Shown: one piece after another, positions 1-7,798 of the stretch
Layout: the number at the start of each line of letters is the position of its first letter
Position numbering within the stretch: the first letter of the stretch is position 1
From: [Pasteurella] aerogenes
GTDB lineage: Bacteria > Pseudomonadota > Gammaproteobacteria > Enterobacterales > Pasteurellaceae
Direction: 5' to 3'
Length of the DNA: 64,000 bases
NCBI GenBank assembly: GCA_900637275.1
Contig: LR134362.1
Location: forward strand, 2,046,001 to 2,110,000
The notes under the pieces: generated by a model
The model's database searches: none
What the model saw: only the letters and a program-made list of their open reading frames with translations
Told to the model about the DNA's origin: nothing
Made by a program: the position numbers and the translations under genes

Positions 1-242
1 AAATTAAATACCCGAAAATTTATGCGACGGTGTCCGGACATGAAGGAATTGTGCCGATGGTAGCGCTGGGCTGTGGGGTGGCGATGTTACCGGATGTGGT
101 GATGAAAAATAGCCCGATGATAAGTCAAGTGTCCACCTTGGCAGTAGATTTTCCGATTGAGCCTTTTGAATTGGGGATTTGCGTACAACGAAAATGTCTT
201 GAGCAACCGATAATTCGTGCATTTTGGGAAATGTTGGGGTAA
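1..242 (+). CDS. ilvY: LysR-type regulator IlvY, C-terminal end (partial)
   Basis: This is the last 79 or so codons of a gene that begins before the window; the reading frame enters at base 3 and ends at the TAA at 240-242. The visible part is the end of a LysR effector-binding domain, with the hydrophobic stretch GIVPMVALGCGVAMLPDVV typical of IlvY. In enteric bacteria IlvY activates ilvC, encoding acetohydroxyacid isomeroreductase, in response to acetolactate or acetohydroxybutyrate. The rarD homologue directly downstream agrees with an ilvY-rarD order I recall from Haemophilus. The DNA-binding half cannot be judged from here. Confidence 0.8.
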   Translation, partial: IKYPKIYATVSGHEGIVPMVALGCGVAMLPDVVMKNSPMISQVSTLAVDFPIEPFELGICVQRKCLEQPIIRAFWEMLG

Positions 243-284
243 AGTGCGGTGAGAAATTATGAAATTTTTCACCGCACTTTTATA
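241..284 (+). terminator. Terminator made from an inverted pair of uptake signals
   Basis: AAAGTGCGGTGA at 241-252 pairs with TCACCGCACTTT at 269-280. The stem overlaps the ilvY stop codon and ends in a short T run. Inverted uptake-signal pairs commonly serve as intrinsic terminators in Pasteurellaceae. Confidence 0.7.
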
Positions 285-314
285 CCGGTTTAACTGATAA
301 TTAAAGGTATCGCC

Positions 315-1193
315 ATGTTAAAAGGAATCAGTTTTTCGCTCCTTGCCTCGTTATTATTTGGCTATATTTATTATTTTTCTACCTTATTACTTCCTTTAGG
401 CGGAGAAGATATTTTTGGTTATCGCGTCATTTTTACCGTACCTTTTGTGGTGGCGGCAGTATTTATTTTTCGTCAAAAATATTTATTAGTCAGACACTTA
501 AAGCGCATTCGTCAACAACCTTGGATAGTTTTGGTTTTTTTATTTAATGCTGCCATGATGGGATTTCAAATGTGGCTGTTTCTGTGGGCGCCGAATAATG
601 GCGGAGCGTTGAGCGTATCGCTCGGTTATTTATTGCTCCCGCTGGTGATGGTGGTGATGGGGCGGATTTTCTTTAAAGAAAGTATTTCTAACGTGAAATT
701 GGTTGCTGTGCTTTTGGCGGCGATCGGTGTATTTTCCAATATTGCGATTAAAGGCGGTTTGTCTTGGGAAAGTGTCGCGGTTTGTGGCTATGCGGTGTAT
801 TTTATGATCCGCAAACGCCTCAATTTAGCGGATATTACCAGCTTTGCAATGGAAATGGTTTTGCTGTTGCCGGTGTGTATTTATTTAGCGCTACAAGTGG
901 ATCTTGGCGCGGTACAACAAGTTAATCCGCCTATTATTTGGCTCTTGTTGTTATTGGGATTAATGAGCGGTGTTGCTTTTATTTTTTATATTGCTGCCAG
1001 CAATTTATTACCTATCAATGTGCTAGGCCTACTGGGGTATGCTGAGCCGATTATGATGTTAGTGGTCGCTTTTATTATCGGCGAAAAAGTCGATCCTGAA
1101 AGCTATCCGTTATTTCTTTGTTTAATCGGTTCTATGACTTTGATTTTGATTGATGGTGTCTGGAAAATCAAAAAACATAGCGTATCAAGTTAA
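315..1193 (+). CDS. rarD: RarD-type EamA/DMT family permease
   Basis: A 292-residue, very hydrophobic protein with about ten membrane segments, the usual size for RarD (E. coli about 296). It belongs to the EamA drug/metabolite transporter superfamily; the transported substrate is not known for RarD. The sequence opens with a membrane helix (LLASLLFGYIYYFSTLLL), and the second half contains the glycine/proline-rich GLLGYAEPIMMLVVAF segment near residues 239-255. It is a single gene behind ilvY, separated from it by an uptake-signal terminator. The start is the ATG at 315, preceded by AAAGGT. Family is secure; the specific function is only inferred. Confidence 0.8.
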   Translation: MLKGISFSLLASLLFGYIYYFSTLLLPLGGEDIFGYRVIFTVPFVVAAVFIFRQKYLLVRHLKRIRQQPWIVLVFLFNAAMMGFQMWLFLWAPNNGGALSVSLGYLLLPLVMVVMGRIFFKESISNVKLVAVLLAAIGVFSNIAIKGGLSWESVAVCGYAVYFMIRKRLNLADITSFAMEMVLLLPVCIYLALQVDLGAVQQVNPPIIWLLLLLGLMSGVAFIFYIAASNLLPINVLGLLGYAEPIMMLVVAFIIGEKVDPESYPLFLCLIGSMTLILIDGVWKIKKHSVSS

Positions 1194-1206
1194 CGCTATG
1201 TTTTTT
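1171..1206. terminator. Bidirectional terminator between rarD and ghrB
   Basis: AAAAACATAGCG at 1171-1182 pairs with CGCTATGTTTTT at 1194-1205. The stem lies across the rarD stop codon and has A and T runs on both sides, so it can end rarD and the converging ghrB transcript. Confidence 0.75.
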
Positions 1207-1209
1207 CCG

Positions 1210-2184
1210 TTATCCCGCCATGGGATTGACCCAGTTTTGACTTGGTTTTTCCGCTTTTAAGGCGTTGATAAGATTATCTACAGCGCATTTTGCCATGTTG
1301 TAGCGTGTTTCTCCCGTTGCAGAGGCGATGTGTGGTAACAAAATCACATTATCCAAGGTCAATAACGGCGAATTACTTGGCAAGGGTTCCACTTCAAATA
1401 CATCTAAGCCCGCCGCGCGGATTGTTTTTTGTTGCAATGCCTCGGCTAATGCCGCTTGATCGACAACTTTGCCGCGTGCGCCATTAATTAAAATAGCACT
1501 TGGTTTCATTAAACGGAGTTTTTCCCGCGAAATCAATTTTTCCGTTGCGGCGGATAATGGCACGGTGAGGCAAACAAAATCGGCACGTTGTAATACCTCG
1601 TCCAATGTGCCATATTGGGCGGCGTATTGTTGTTCGACTTCTTGATGGCGGCGATTACTGTGATAAAGCACTGGCATATCAAATCCACAAAAAGCGCGTT
1701 TAGCCAGCGCACGTCCAATTCGCCCCATGCCGATAATGCCAATGGTTTTATGATGAATATCCACGCCCCAAAATTCGTGACCTACGCCGCCTTGCCAATG
1801 CCCGTCTCGCACCCATTTATCCATTTCCACGACGCGTCGCGCGCTTGCCATTAATAAAGCAAAAATGGCATCGGCGGTCGTGTCGGTGAGAACGGTAGGT
1901 GTGTGCATTAACCGAATGTGGCGTCGGGTTAATTCTTCCGTATCAAAATTGTCATAACCGACGGAAATGGTGGAAATGGCTTTTAAATATGGCGCTACAT
2001 CCAGCATTTCAGTATCAATTTTCACGCCAACGCCGATTAAGCCTTGCGCTTGCCCTAGGGCTGAGAGAAATTGATGGCGATTTTGTGCGTTCACACCATC
2101 AAAACGTATGACATGAAAATGTTCCGCCAAGCGCTCAACTTGATCTGGCGGAATGTTTTTATATAACACGACCGTTTTCTTCAT
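1210..2184 (-). CDS. ghrB: Glyoxylate/hydroxypyruvate reductase B
   Basis: A 324-residue D-isomer-specific 2-hydroxyacid dehydrogenase, the same length as E. coli GhrB. It reduces glyoxylate to glycolate and hydroxypyruvate to D-glycerate with NAD(P)H in the cytoplasm. The dinucleotide-binding loop GMGRIG is at residues 152-157. The catalytic arginine lies in NGARGKVVD (Arg237), the glutamate in DVFEVEP (about 261-267) and the histidine in LPHIASATG (His285). The start has a good ribosome site (GAGGT, six bases before ATG). It converges on rarD and follows lysA on the same strand, with a 54-base gap. Confidence 0.9.
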   Translation of the reverse strand: MKKTVVLYKNIPPDQVERLAEHFHVIRFDGVNAQNRHQFLSALGQAQGLIGVGVKIDTEMLDVAPYLKAISTISVGYDNFDTEELTRRHIRLMHTPTVLTDTTADAIFALLMASARRVVEMDKWVRDGHWQGGVGHEFWGVDIHHKTIGIIGMGRIGRALAKRAFCGFDMPVLYHSNRRHQEVEQQYAAQYGTLDEVLQRADFVCLTVPLSAATEKLISREKLRLMKPSAILINGARGKVVDQAALAEALQQKTIRAAGLDVFEVEPLPSNSPLLTLDNVILLPHIASATGETRYNMAKCAVDNLINALKAEKPSQNWVNPMAG

Positions 2185-2238
2185 TTTTACCTCGATAAAT
2201 CATGGAAAAGCGCCGATATTGATGCGGTTAATCACCTT

Positions 2239-3489
2239 TTATTTAACGATACTTTCCAATTGCCACAATTCTTCAAAGCGTTCGCGACGTTTGATTAAAT
2301 GCGCTTTGTTGCCATCCACTAATACCTCAATGGCGCGCGGGCGGGAATTGTATGTAGATGCCATGCTGGCGCCATAAGCACCGGCGGAACGTTGCGCGAT
2401 CAGATCGCCTGCCGCAATGGCAAGCCTGCGTTGTTTGCCGAGAAAATCCGATGTTTCGCAAATCGGACCGACCACATCATACACTTGGCTTTCGCGCGCT
2501 AAAGTGCGGTCAACTTCAATGATATTCATGTATGCTTGATACAATGCCGGGCGGATCATGTCGTTCATACCGGTATCAACGATGGCAAAATGGCGGCTTT
2601 CGTTACTTTTTAAATATTCCACTTTGGTGACCAAAATACCGGCGTTGGCAGTAATTGCCCGTCCCGGTTCAAGGATAATTTCCAATTCGGCATAATCTTT
2701 TAATTTCGCCAGTAAGGCACGCGCATATTCAGAAGGATGCGGCGCATTTTCATTGGTATAGGTCACACCTAAACCACCGCCTAAATCCAAATGTTTTAGT
2801 GAAATGCCATCTTGTTTAAGTTGTTCCATTAATACAATTAAACGATCGGTTGCATCTAAAAAAGGTTGTAATTCCGTTAATTGCGAACCAATATGACAAT
2901 CCATGCCGCTAATATGAATATGCGGTAATTGGCTTGCCAGTCGATAGACTTCACGCGCTTGTTCAACGCTGACACCAAATTTATTTTCTTTTAAACCGGT
3001 GGAGATATAAGGATGCGTATGCGCATCTACATCCGGATTGACGCGTAATGAAATTGGTGCAATTTTTCCCATTTCGCCGGCAACTTGATTAATCCGTTCC
3101 AATTCCGCCACACTTTCCACGTTAAAACAACGAATGCCGACTTCCAAGGCGCGCGCAATTTCTTGTGTTGATTTTGCCACACCGGAAAAGACAATTTTTC
3201 CCGCCTCACCGCCGGCAGCTAACACGCGTTCTAATTCTCCTTGCGAGACAATATCAAAGCCTGAACCTAATTTCGCCATCAGATTTAAAATCGCGATATT
3301 CGGATTGGATTTGACTGCAAAGCAAATTAAATGTGGATGGGTGCCTAAGGCATCATCAAAGGCGTGCCAATGGCGTTCCAACGTTGCTCGTGAATAAATA
3401 TAAAGTGGAGTGCCAAATTGCGCCGCAATGTCGCTAACGGGCAGTTCTTCCGCCATTAACTGATCGTTTTTATATTGGAAAAAATCCAT
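2239..3489 (-). CDS. lysA: Diaminopimelate decarboxylase
   Basis: A 416-residue PLP enzyme of the alanine racemase-like fold III group. It converts meso-diaminopimelate to L-lysine, the last step of lysine synthesis. The PLP lysine is Lys60 in CFAVKSNPN. The phosphate-binding glycine run HLDLGGGLGVTY, the EPGRA segment and the substrate-loop cysteine in CETSDFLG are all present. It lies eight bases after the lptM stop, and the two are probably co-transcribed, as lptM and lysA-type genes often are in gamma-proteobacteria. No lysine riboswitch is visible upstream. Confidence 0.95.
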   Translation of the reverse strand: MDFFQYKNDQLMAEELPVSDIAAQFGTPLYIYSRATLERHWHAFDDALGTHPHLICFAVKSNPNIAILNLMAKLGSGFDIVSQGELERVLAAGGEAGKIVFSGVAKSTQEIARALEVGIRCFNVESVAELERINQVAGEMGKIAPISLRVNPDVDAHTHPYISTGLKENKFGVSVEQAREVYRLASQLPHIHISGMDCHIGSQLTELQPFLDATDRLIVLMEQLKQDGISLKHLDLGGGLGVTYTNENAPHPSEYARALLAKLKDYAELEIILEPGRAITANAGILVTKVEYLKSNESRHFAIVDTGMNDMIRPALYQAYMNIIEVDRTLARESQVYDVVGPICETSDFLGKQRRLAIAAGDLIAQRSAGAYGASMASTYNSRPRAIEVLVDGNKAHLIKRRERFEELWQLESIVK

Positions 3490-3497
3490 AATGTTCC

Positions 3498-3617
3498 TTA
3501 TTTGGTTTGTTGTTGCTGTGGTGCTTTTTCAGGAAAATAAAGCGGACCTTTGACCCCACAAGAAGTGATTAAAAAAGTGACCGCACTTAAGAGTAGAATG
3601 GAAATGGTTTTTTTCAT
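3498..3617 (-). CDS. lptM: LPS assembly lipoprotein LptM (formerly YifL)
   Basis: A 39-codon gene. The product has a lysine-rich signal peptide, a lipobox ending LITSC (Cys20), and directly after it the diagnostic GVKGPLYFP motif of LptM/YifL. LptM is a small outer-membrane-associated lipoprotein that stabilises the LptD-LptE LPS translocon and helps LptD disulfide maturation. It is shorter than the E. coli protein (67 residues): only about ten residues follow the conserved motif. An uptake signal (AAGTGCGGT) is built into the signal-peptide codons as LSAV. It heads a two-gene unit with lysA and diverges from cyaY, as in enterics. Confidence 0.85.
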   Translation of the reverse strand: MKKTISILLLSAVTFLITSCGVKGPLYFPEKAPQQQQTK

Positions 3618-3737
3618 TGAAATCTTCCTCATACAAATTAATTTTCACTTTTTACCATTAAATTTTTCTTTGTGCTACCACAATATAACGAAAATCTCTA
3701 TAATTTAACTTTATTTTGTCAATCAGGAAGGAATTTT

Positions 3738-4046
3738 ATGAACGTAGCAGAATTTCATCAAAATATCGAACAAATCTGGCTGAATATTGAAGAACAATTA
3801 GAAGCGCAAGATTGTGATGTGGATTGCGATACGCAAGGTTCGGTGTTTACGATCACCTTCGCCGACCGTAGCCAAGTGGTAATCAATAAGCAAGAACCTT
3901 TGCTTGAACTTTGGCTTGCCAGCAAAGTAGGTGGTTTTCATTTCGCCTTTAAAGACGGACAATGGATTGCCAGTGACGGTAAATTGTTTTGGCAATGTTT
4001 AGAAGAAGCCTGTGCAGCCCACGGTGAAAACGCACATTTCGCTTAA
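3738..4046 (+). CDS. cyaY: Iron-sulfur assembly protein CyaY (bacterial frataxin)
   Basis: A 102-residue frataxin. It binds iron and modulates the IscS/IscU cysteine desulfurase machinery. The acidic first helix and ridge (NIEEQLEAQDCDVDCD, about residues 16-31) and the conserved strands ending LWLASKVGGFHF and WIASDGKLFW identify the family. I chose the ATG at 3738, behind AGGAAGGAA, rather than the longer upstream in-frame start, because CyaY proteins begin with a sequence like MNVAEFHQ. Its stop codon overlaps the first base of the recQ reading frame, so the two may be translationally coupled. Confidence 0.92.
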   Translation: MNVAEFHQNIEQIWLNIEEQLEAQDCDVDCDTQGSVFTITFADRSQVVINKQEPLLELWLASKVGGFHFAFKDGQWIASDGKLFWQCLEEACAAHGENAHFA

Positions 4047-5914
4047 TGTCCTTTTCCTCAATTTCTTCAATATCTACAACGAAAAGTGCGGTCAAAAATC
4101 CACAAATTTCGACCGCACTTAAGGTGTTGCACGCTATTTTTGGCTATCAATCTTTCCGTCAAGGGCAAGAGGAAGTCATCAATGCCACCTTGCAAGGCAA
4201 AGACAGCCTGGTGATTATGGCGACCGGTAACGGAAAATCCTTGTGCTATCAAATTCCAGCACTGTGTTTTGACGGGTTGACCTTAGTTGTGTCCCCCTTA
4301 ATTTCATTGATGAAAGACCAAGTTGATCAACTTTCTGCCAACGGAATTGCCGCGGATTATTTAAACTCCACGCAAACCTTTGAGCAGCAGCAAGAGGTGC
4401 AAAATCGCGTGATGTCAGGGGCATTAAAGTTGCTTTATGTCTCACCGGAAAAAGTGATGACCACCGGTTTTTTTCATTTTATTTCTCATTGTAAAGTGAG
4501 TTTTATTGCCATTGATGAAGCGCATTGTATTTCGCAATGGGGACATGATTTTCGTCCGGAATATGCCCAACTCGGCGGTTTAAAAGGTTGTTTTCCTGAC
4601 GCGCCAATCATGGCATTGACCGCCACTGCCGATCAAACCACACGTTTGGATATTTTGCAGCATTTGAAACTGGCAGATCCGCATTGTTATATCGGCAGTT
4701 TCGATCGTCCAAATATTCGCTATACCTTGGTTGAGAAATTTAAACCAATGGAACAATTGAGCCAATTTGTACAGGGACAAAAGGGTAAAAGCGGGATTAT
4801 TTATTGCAACAGTCGCAATAAAGTTGAGCGCATAGCGGAAAGTTTGCGTAAAAAAGGCGTGGCGGCAGAAGGATACCACGCCGGTATGGAAAATCGCCAA
4901 CGGGAGCGGGTGCAACGGGCTTTTCAGCGCGATAATGTGCAAGTGGTGGTAGCGACCATTGCTTTTGGCATGGGCATTAATAAATCCAATGTGCGCTTTG
5001 TGGTGCATTTTGATTTACCACGCAGTATCGAGGCATATTATCAAGAAACCGGTCGCGCTGGACGGGATGATTTGCCGGCAGAAGCGGTATTATTTTACGA
5101 ACCGGCAGATTATGCCTGGTTGCAAAAAATGTTGTTGGAAAAACCGGAAACGCCACAACGCCAAATTGAACAACATAAATTGCAAGCTATAGGCGAATTT
5201 GCCGAAAGCCAAACTTGCCGCCGCTTAGTCTTGCTGAATTATTTCGGCGAACAGCGTCAAACGCCTTGTAACAACTGTGATATTTGTTTAGATCCGCCGA
5301 AAAAATATGACGGATTAATTGATGCGCAAAAGGTGATGTCCACTATTTACCGGGTCGGACAACGTTTTGGCACACATTATGTGATTGCAGTGTTACGCGG
5401 GATGCAAAATCAAAAAATCAAAGAAAATCAGCATGATAAGTTGAGTGTGTATGGTATTGGAAAAGAGCGGACGAAAGAATATTGGCATTCAGTTATCCGC
5501 CAACTGATTCATCTTGGCTTTATCCGTCAAGTCGTGGATCAATTTAACAGCACATTGCAACTGACGGAAAGTGCCAAACCGATTTTGCAAGGCGAAGTTG
5601 CCTTATCCTTGGCTATGCCGCGCATTTCATCGGTGACCACATCGATAGTGAAAAATGCGCCGATTAATTATGACAAAGATTTATTTGCTCGCTTGCGCTT
5701 TTTGCGCAAACAAATTGCCGATCGGGAAAACATCCCGCCTTATATTGTGTTTAATGATGCTACGCTGCAAGAAATGGCACAATATCAACCTACCAGCGCA
5801 CGGGAAATGTTGCAAATTAACGGGGTTGGTACCATCAAATTAGAACGTTTTGCTCAACCGTTTATCGAGATTATTCGTCAACATAAAAAATTGTGGACGT
5901 CAACTTCTGTTTAA
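4046..5914 (+). CDS. recQ: ATP-dependent DNA helicase RecQ
   Basis: A 622-residue superfamily 2 helicase (E. coli about 609). It unwinds DNA 3' to 5' in RecF-pathway recombination and fork repair. Motif I is ATGNGKS at residues 59-65. The DEAH box lies in IDEAHCISQWGHDFRP, and motif VI in the QETGRAGRDDLPA region. A zinc-binding cysteine set (one Cys, then CNNCDIC) and a C-terminal HRDC domain follow. The assigned ATG overlaps the cyaY stop by one base. The first 25 codons contain an inverted pair of uptake signals, so a later start near the GTG at 4124 is possible. Confidence 0.93.
   Translation: MSFSSISSISTTKSAVKNPQISTALKVLHAIFGYQSFRQGQEEVINATLQGKDSLVIMATGNGKSLCYQIPALCFDGLTLVVSPLISLMKDQVDQLSANGIAADYLNSTQTFEQQQEVQNRVMSGALKLLYVSPEKVMTTGFFHFISHCKVSFIAIDEAHCISQWGHDFRPEYAQLGGLKGCFPDAPIMALTATADQTTRLDILQHLKLADPHCYIGSFDRPNIRYTLVEKFKPMEQLSQFVQGQKGKSGIIYCNSRNKVERIAESLRKKGVAAEGYHAGMENRQRERVQRAFQRDNVQVVVATIAFGMGINKSNVRFVVHFDLPRSIEAYYQETGRAGRDDLPAEAVLFYEPADYAWLQKMLLEKPETPQRQIEQHKLQAIGEFAESQTCRRLVLLNYFGEQRQTPCNNCDICLDPPKKYDGLIDAQKVMSTIYRVGQRFGTHYVIAVLRGMQNQKIKENQHDKLSVYGIGKERTKEYWHSVIRQLIHLGFIRQVVDQFNSTLQLTESAKPILQGEVALSLAMPRISSVTTSIVKNAPINYDKDLFARLRFLRKQIADRENIPPYIVFNDATLQEMAQYQPTSAREMLQINGVGTIKLERFAQPFIEIIRQHKKLWTSTSV
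4084..4120 (+). other. Inverted uptake-signal pair at the recQ 5' end
   Basis: AAGTGCGGTC at 4084-4093 and GACCGCACTT at 4111-4120 can form a 10-bp stem. Elsewhere in the window such pairs sit between genes as terminators. Here the pair lies inside the first 25 codons of the annotated recQ frame, encoding KSAVK and STALK. Confidence 0.6.
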
Positions 5915-5949
5915 AAATTCCAAAAAGAATTGAGATAAATTTTCATTTT

Positions 5950-5992
5950 TGCGATCAAGCTAACATTTTTTTGTTTAAAAATTTAATACAAT
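5950..5992 (+). promoter_or_regulatory. Candidate CRP site and -10 box for pckA
   Basis: TGCGATCAAGCTAACA at 5950-5965 resembles a CRP site (TGTGA-N6-TCACA), with the C at position 3 seen in CRP-S (Sxy-assisted) sites. A possible -10 element TACAAT lies at 5987-5992. A start about seven bases later would place the CRP site near -41.5, the class II position. This is pattern matching only. Confidence 0.45.
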
Positions 5993-6044
5993 GCCTACCA
6001 CTTAATGATTAACTTTTAAATTTAACTTTAAATAGAGGTAATGT

Positions 6045-7661
6045 ATGGTCGATGTAAACAAAGTAATCAAAGAGCTGGGTGAACTTGGCATTTATGATGT
6101 GAAAGAAGTGGTGCATAACCCAAGTTATGAACAGTTATTTGAAGAAGAAACCAAGCCGGGCTTGCAAGGCTTTGAAAAAGGTGTTGTGACCCAATCCGGC
6201 GCAGTTGCTGTTGATACCGGTATTTTCACTGGTCGTTCGCCGAAAGATAAATATATCGTTTTGGATGAAAAAACCAAAGATACCGTTTGGTGGACCAGCG
6301 AAGCGGCGAAAAATGACAATAAACCGATGAACCAAGCCACATGGCAAAGTTTGAAAGAGTTGGTTACCAAACAACTTTCCGGCAAACGTTTGTTCGTGGT
6401 TGACGCATTTTGTGGTGCAAACCCGGATACTCGTTTAGCGGTGCGTATCGTAACTGAAGTGGCATGGCAAGCGCATTTCGTGAAAAATATGTTTATTCGT
6501 CCTTCAGAAGCAGAATTACAAACCTTCAAACCTGATTTTACCGTAATGAACGGTTCTAAAGTCACCAATCCAAATTGGAAAGAACAAGGATTAAATTCTG
6601 AAAACTTTGTCGCATTCAATATTACCGAAGGCGTACAATTAATCGGCGGTACTTGGTACGGTGGTGAAATGAAAAAAGGGATGTTCTCTATGATGAACTA
6701 CTTCCTACCGTTAAAAGGTATCGCATCAATGCACTGTTCTGCTAACGTTGGCAAAGAGGGTGATGTTGCGGTATTCTTCGGCTTGTCCGGTACCGGTAAA
6801 ACCACGCTTTCCACCGATCCGAAACGTCAATTAATCGGTGACGATGAACATGGTTGGGACGATGATGGTGTATTCAACTACGAAGGCGGTTGCTATGCGA
6901 AAACCATCAATCTTTCTGCAGAAAACGAACCGGATATTTATGGCGCGATCAAACGCGATGCCTTGTTAGAAAACGTGGTAGTGCGCGCAGATGGTTCTAT
7001 TGACTTTGCTGATGGTTCAAAAACGGAAAACACTCGTGTTTCTTACCCAATTTACCACATCAACAACATTGTTGAACCGGTATCCAAAGCGGGTCATGCA
7101 ACTAAAGTGATTTTCTTAACCGCAGATGCATTCGGCGTATTACCACCGGTTTCTAAATTAACACCGGAACAAACCAAATACTACTTCTTATCTGGTTTCA
7201 CGGCGAAACTTGCGGGTACAGAACGTGGTATTACCGAACCGACACCAACTTTCTCTGCTTGTTTCGGTGCGGCATTCTTGTCATTACACCCAACACAATA
7301 TGCAGAAGTGTTAGTGAAACGTATGCAAGCAGCTGGCGCGGAAGCTTACTTGGTGAACACCGGTTGGAACGGAACAGGTAAACGGATTTCCATCAAAGAT
7401 ACTCGTGGTATTATTGATGCTATTTTAGACGGTTCAATTGAGAAAGCGGAAATGGGTTCATTACCAATCTTCAATTTAGCGATTCCTAAAGCCTTACCGG
7501 GCGTTGATTCAGCTATTTTAGATCCGCGTGATACTTATGCAGACAAAGCACAATGGCAAAGCAAAGCGGAAGATCTTGCCGGTCGTTTCGCTAAAAACTT
7601 TGAAAAATATGCGACCAATGCAGAAGGTAAAGCATTAATCGCAGCGGGTCCTAAAGCATAA
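6045..7661 (+). CDS. pckA: Phosphoenolpyruvate carboxykinase (ATP)
   Basis: A 538-residue enzyme of the ATP-dependent PEPCK family, full length. In gluconeogenesis it converts oxaloacetate plus ATP to PEP, CO2 and ADP; in succinate-forming Pasteurellaceae it often runs the other way, fixing CO2. The phosphate-binding kinase-1a loop GLSGTGKT is at residues 246-253 and the metal-binding kinase-2 motif DDEHG at 266-270. The FTGRSPKDKY substrate site (61-70) is also present. The start ATG has AGAGGT six bases upstream. It is a single gene with its own probable CRP-controlled promoter and an uptake-signal terminator. Confidence 0.96.
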   Translation: MVDVNKVIKELGELGIYDVKEVVHNPSYEQLFEEETKPGLQGFEKGVVTQSGAVAVDTGIFTGRSPKDKYIVLDEKTKDTVWWTSEAAKNDNKPMNQATWQSLKELVTKQLSGKRLFVVDAFCGANPDTRLAVRIVTEVAWQAHFVKNMFIRPSEAELQTFKPDFTVMNGSKVTNPNWKEQGLNSENFVAFNITEGVQLIGGTWYGGEMKKGMFSMMNYFLPLKGIASMHCSANVGKEGDVAVFFGLSGTGKTTLSTDPKRQLIGDDEHGWDDDGVFNYEGGCYAKTINLSAENEPDIYGAIKRDALLENVVVRADGSIDFADGSKTENTRVSYPIYHINNIVEPVSKAGHATKVIFLTADAFGVLPPVSKLTPEQTKYYFLSGFTAKLAGTERGITEPTPTFSACFGAAFLSLHPTQYAEVLVKRMQAAGAEAYLVNTGWNGTGKRISIKDTRGIIDAILDGSIEKAEMGSLPIFNLAIPKALPGVDSAILDPRDTYADKAQWQSKAEDLAGRFAKNFEKYATNAEGKALIAAGPKA

Positions 7662-7687
7662 TTGAAGTAAAAACTTGATAAAAATTG

Positions 7688-7717
7688 ACCGCACTTTTTA
7701 AAGTGCGGTTTTTTTTT
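7688..7717 (+). terminator. pckA terminator (uptake-signal inverted pair)
   Basis: ACCGCACTTT at 7688-7697 pairs perfectly with AAAGTGCGGT at 7700-7709 and is followed by eight T residues. It is a textbook intrinsic terminator formed from two uptake signals. Confidence 0.85.
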
Positions 7718-7798
7718 GGAAAGTTATTTAATAATTTAATATGTTCTGCTACCGGCACAAATAAAACACTTATACCGGTATTGAATAACATTAATAAA

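Noticed and set aside
4580..5008. 142-codon minus-strand frame inside recQ
   Set aside because: Overlaps a well-supported helicase core and has no recognisable sequence or start signal.
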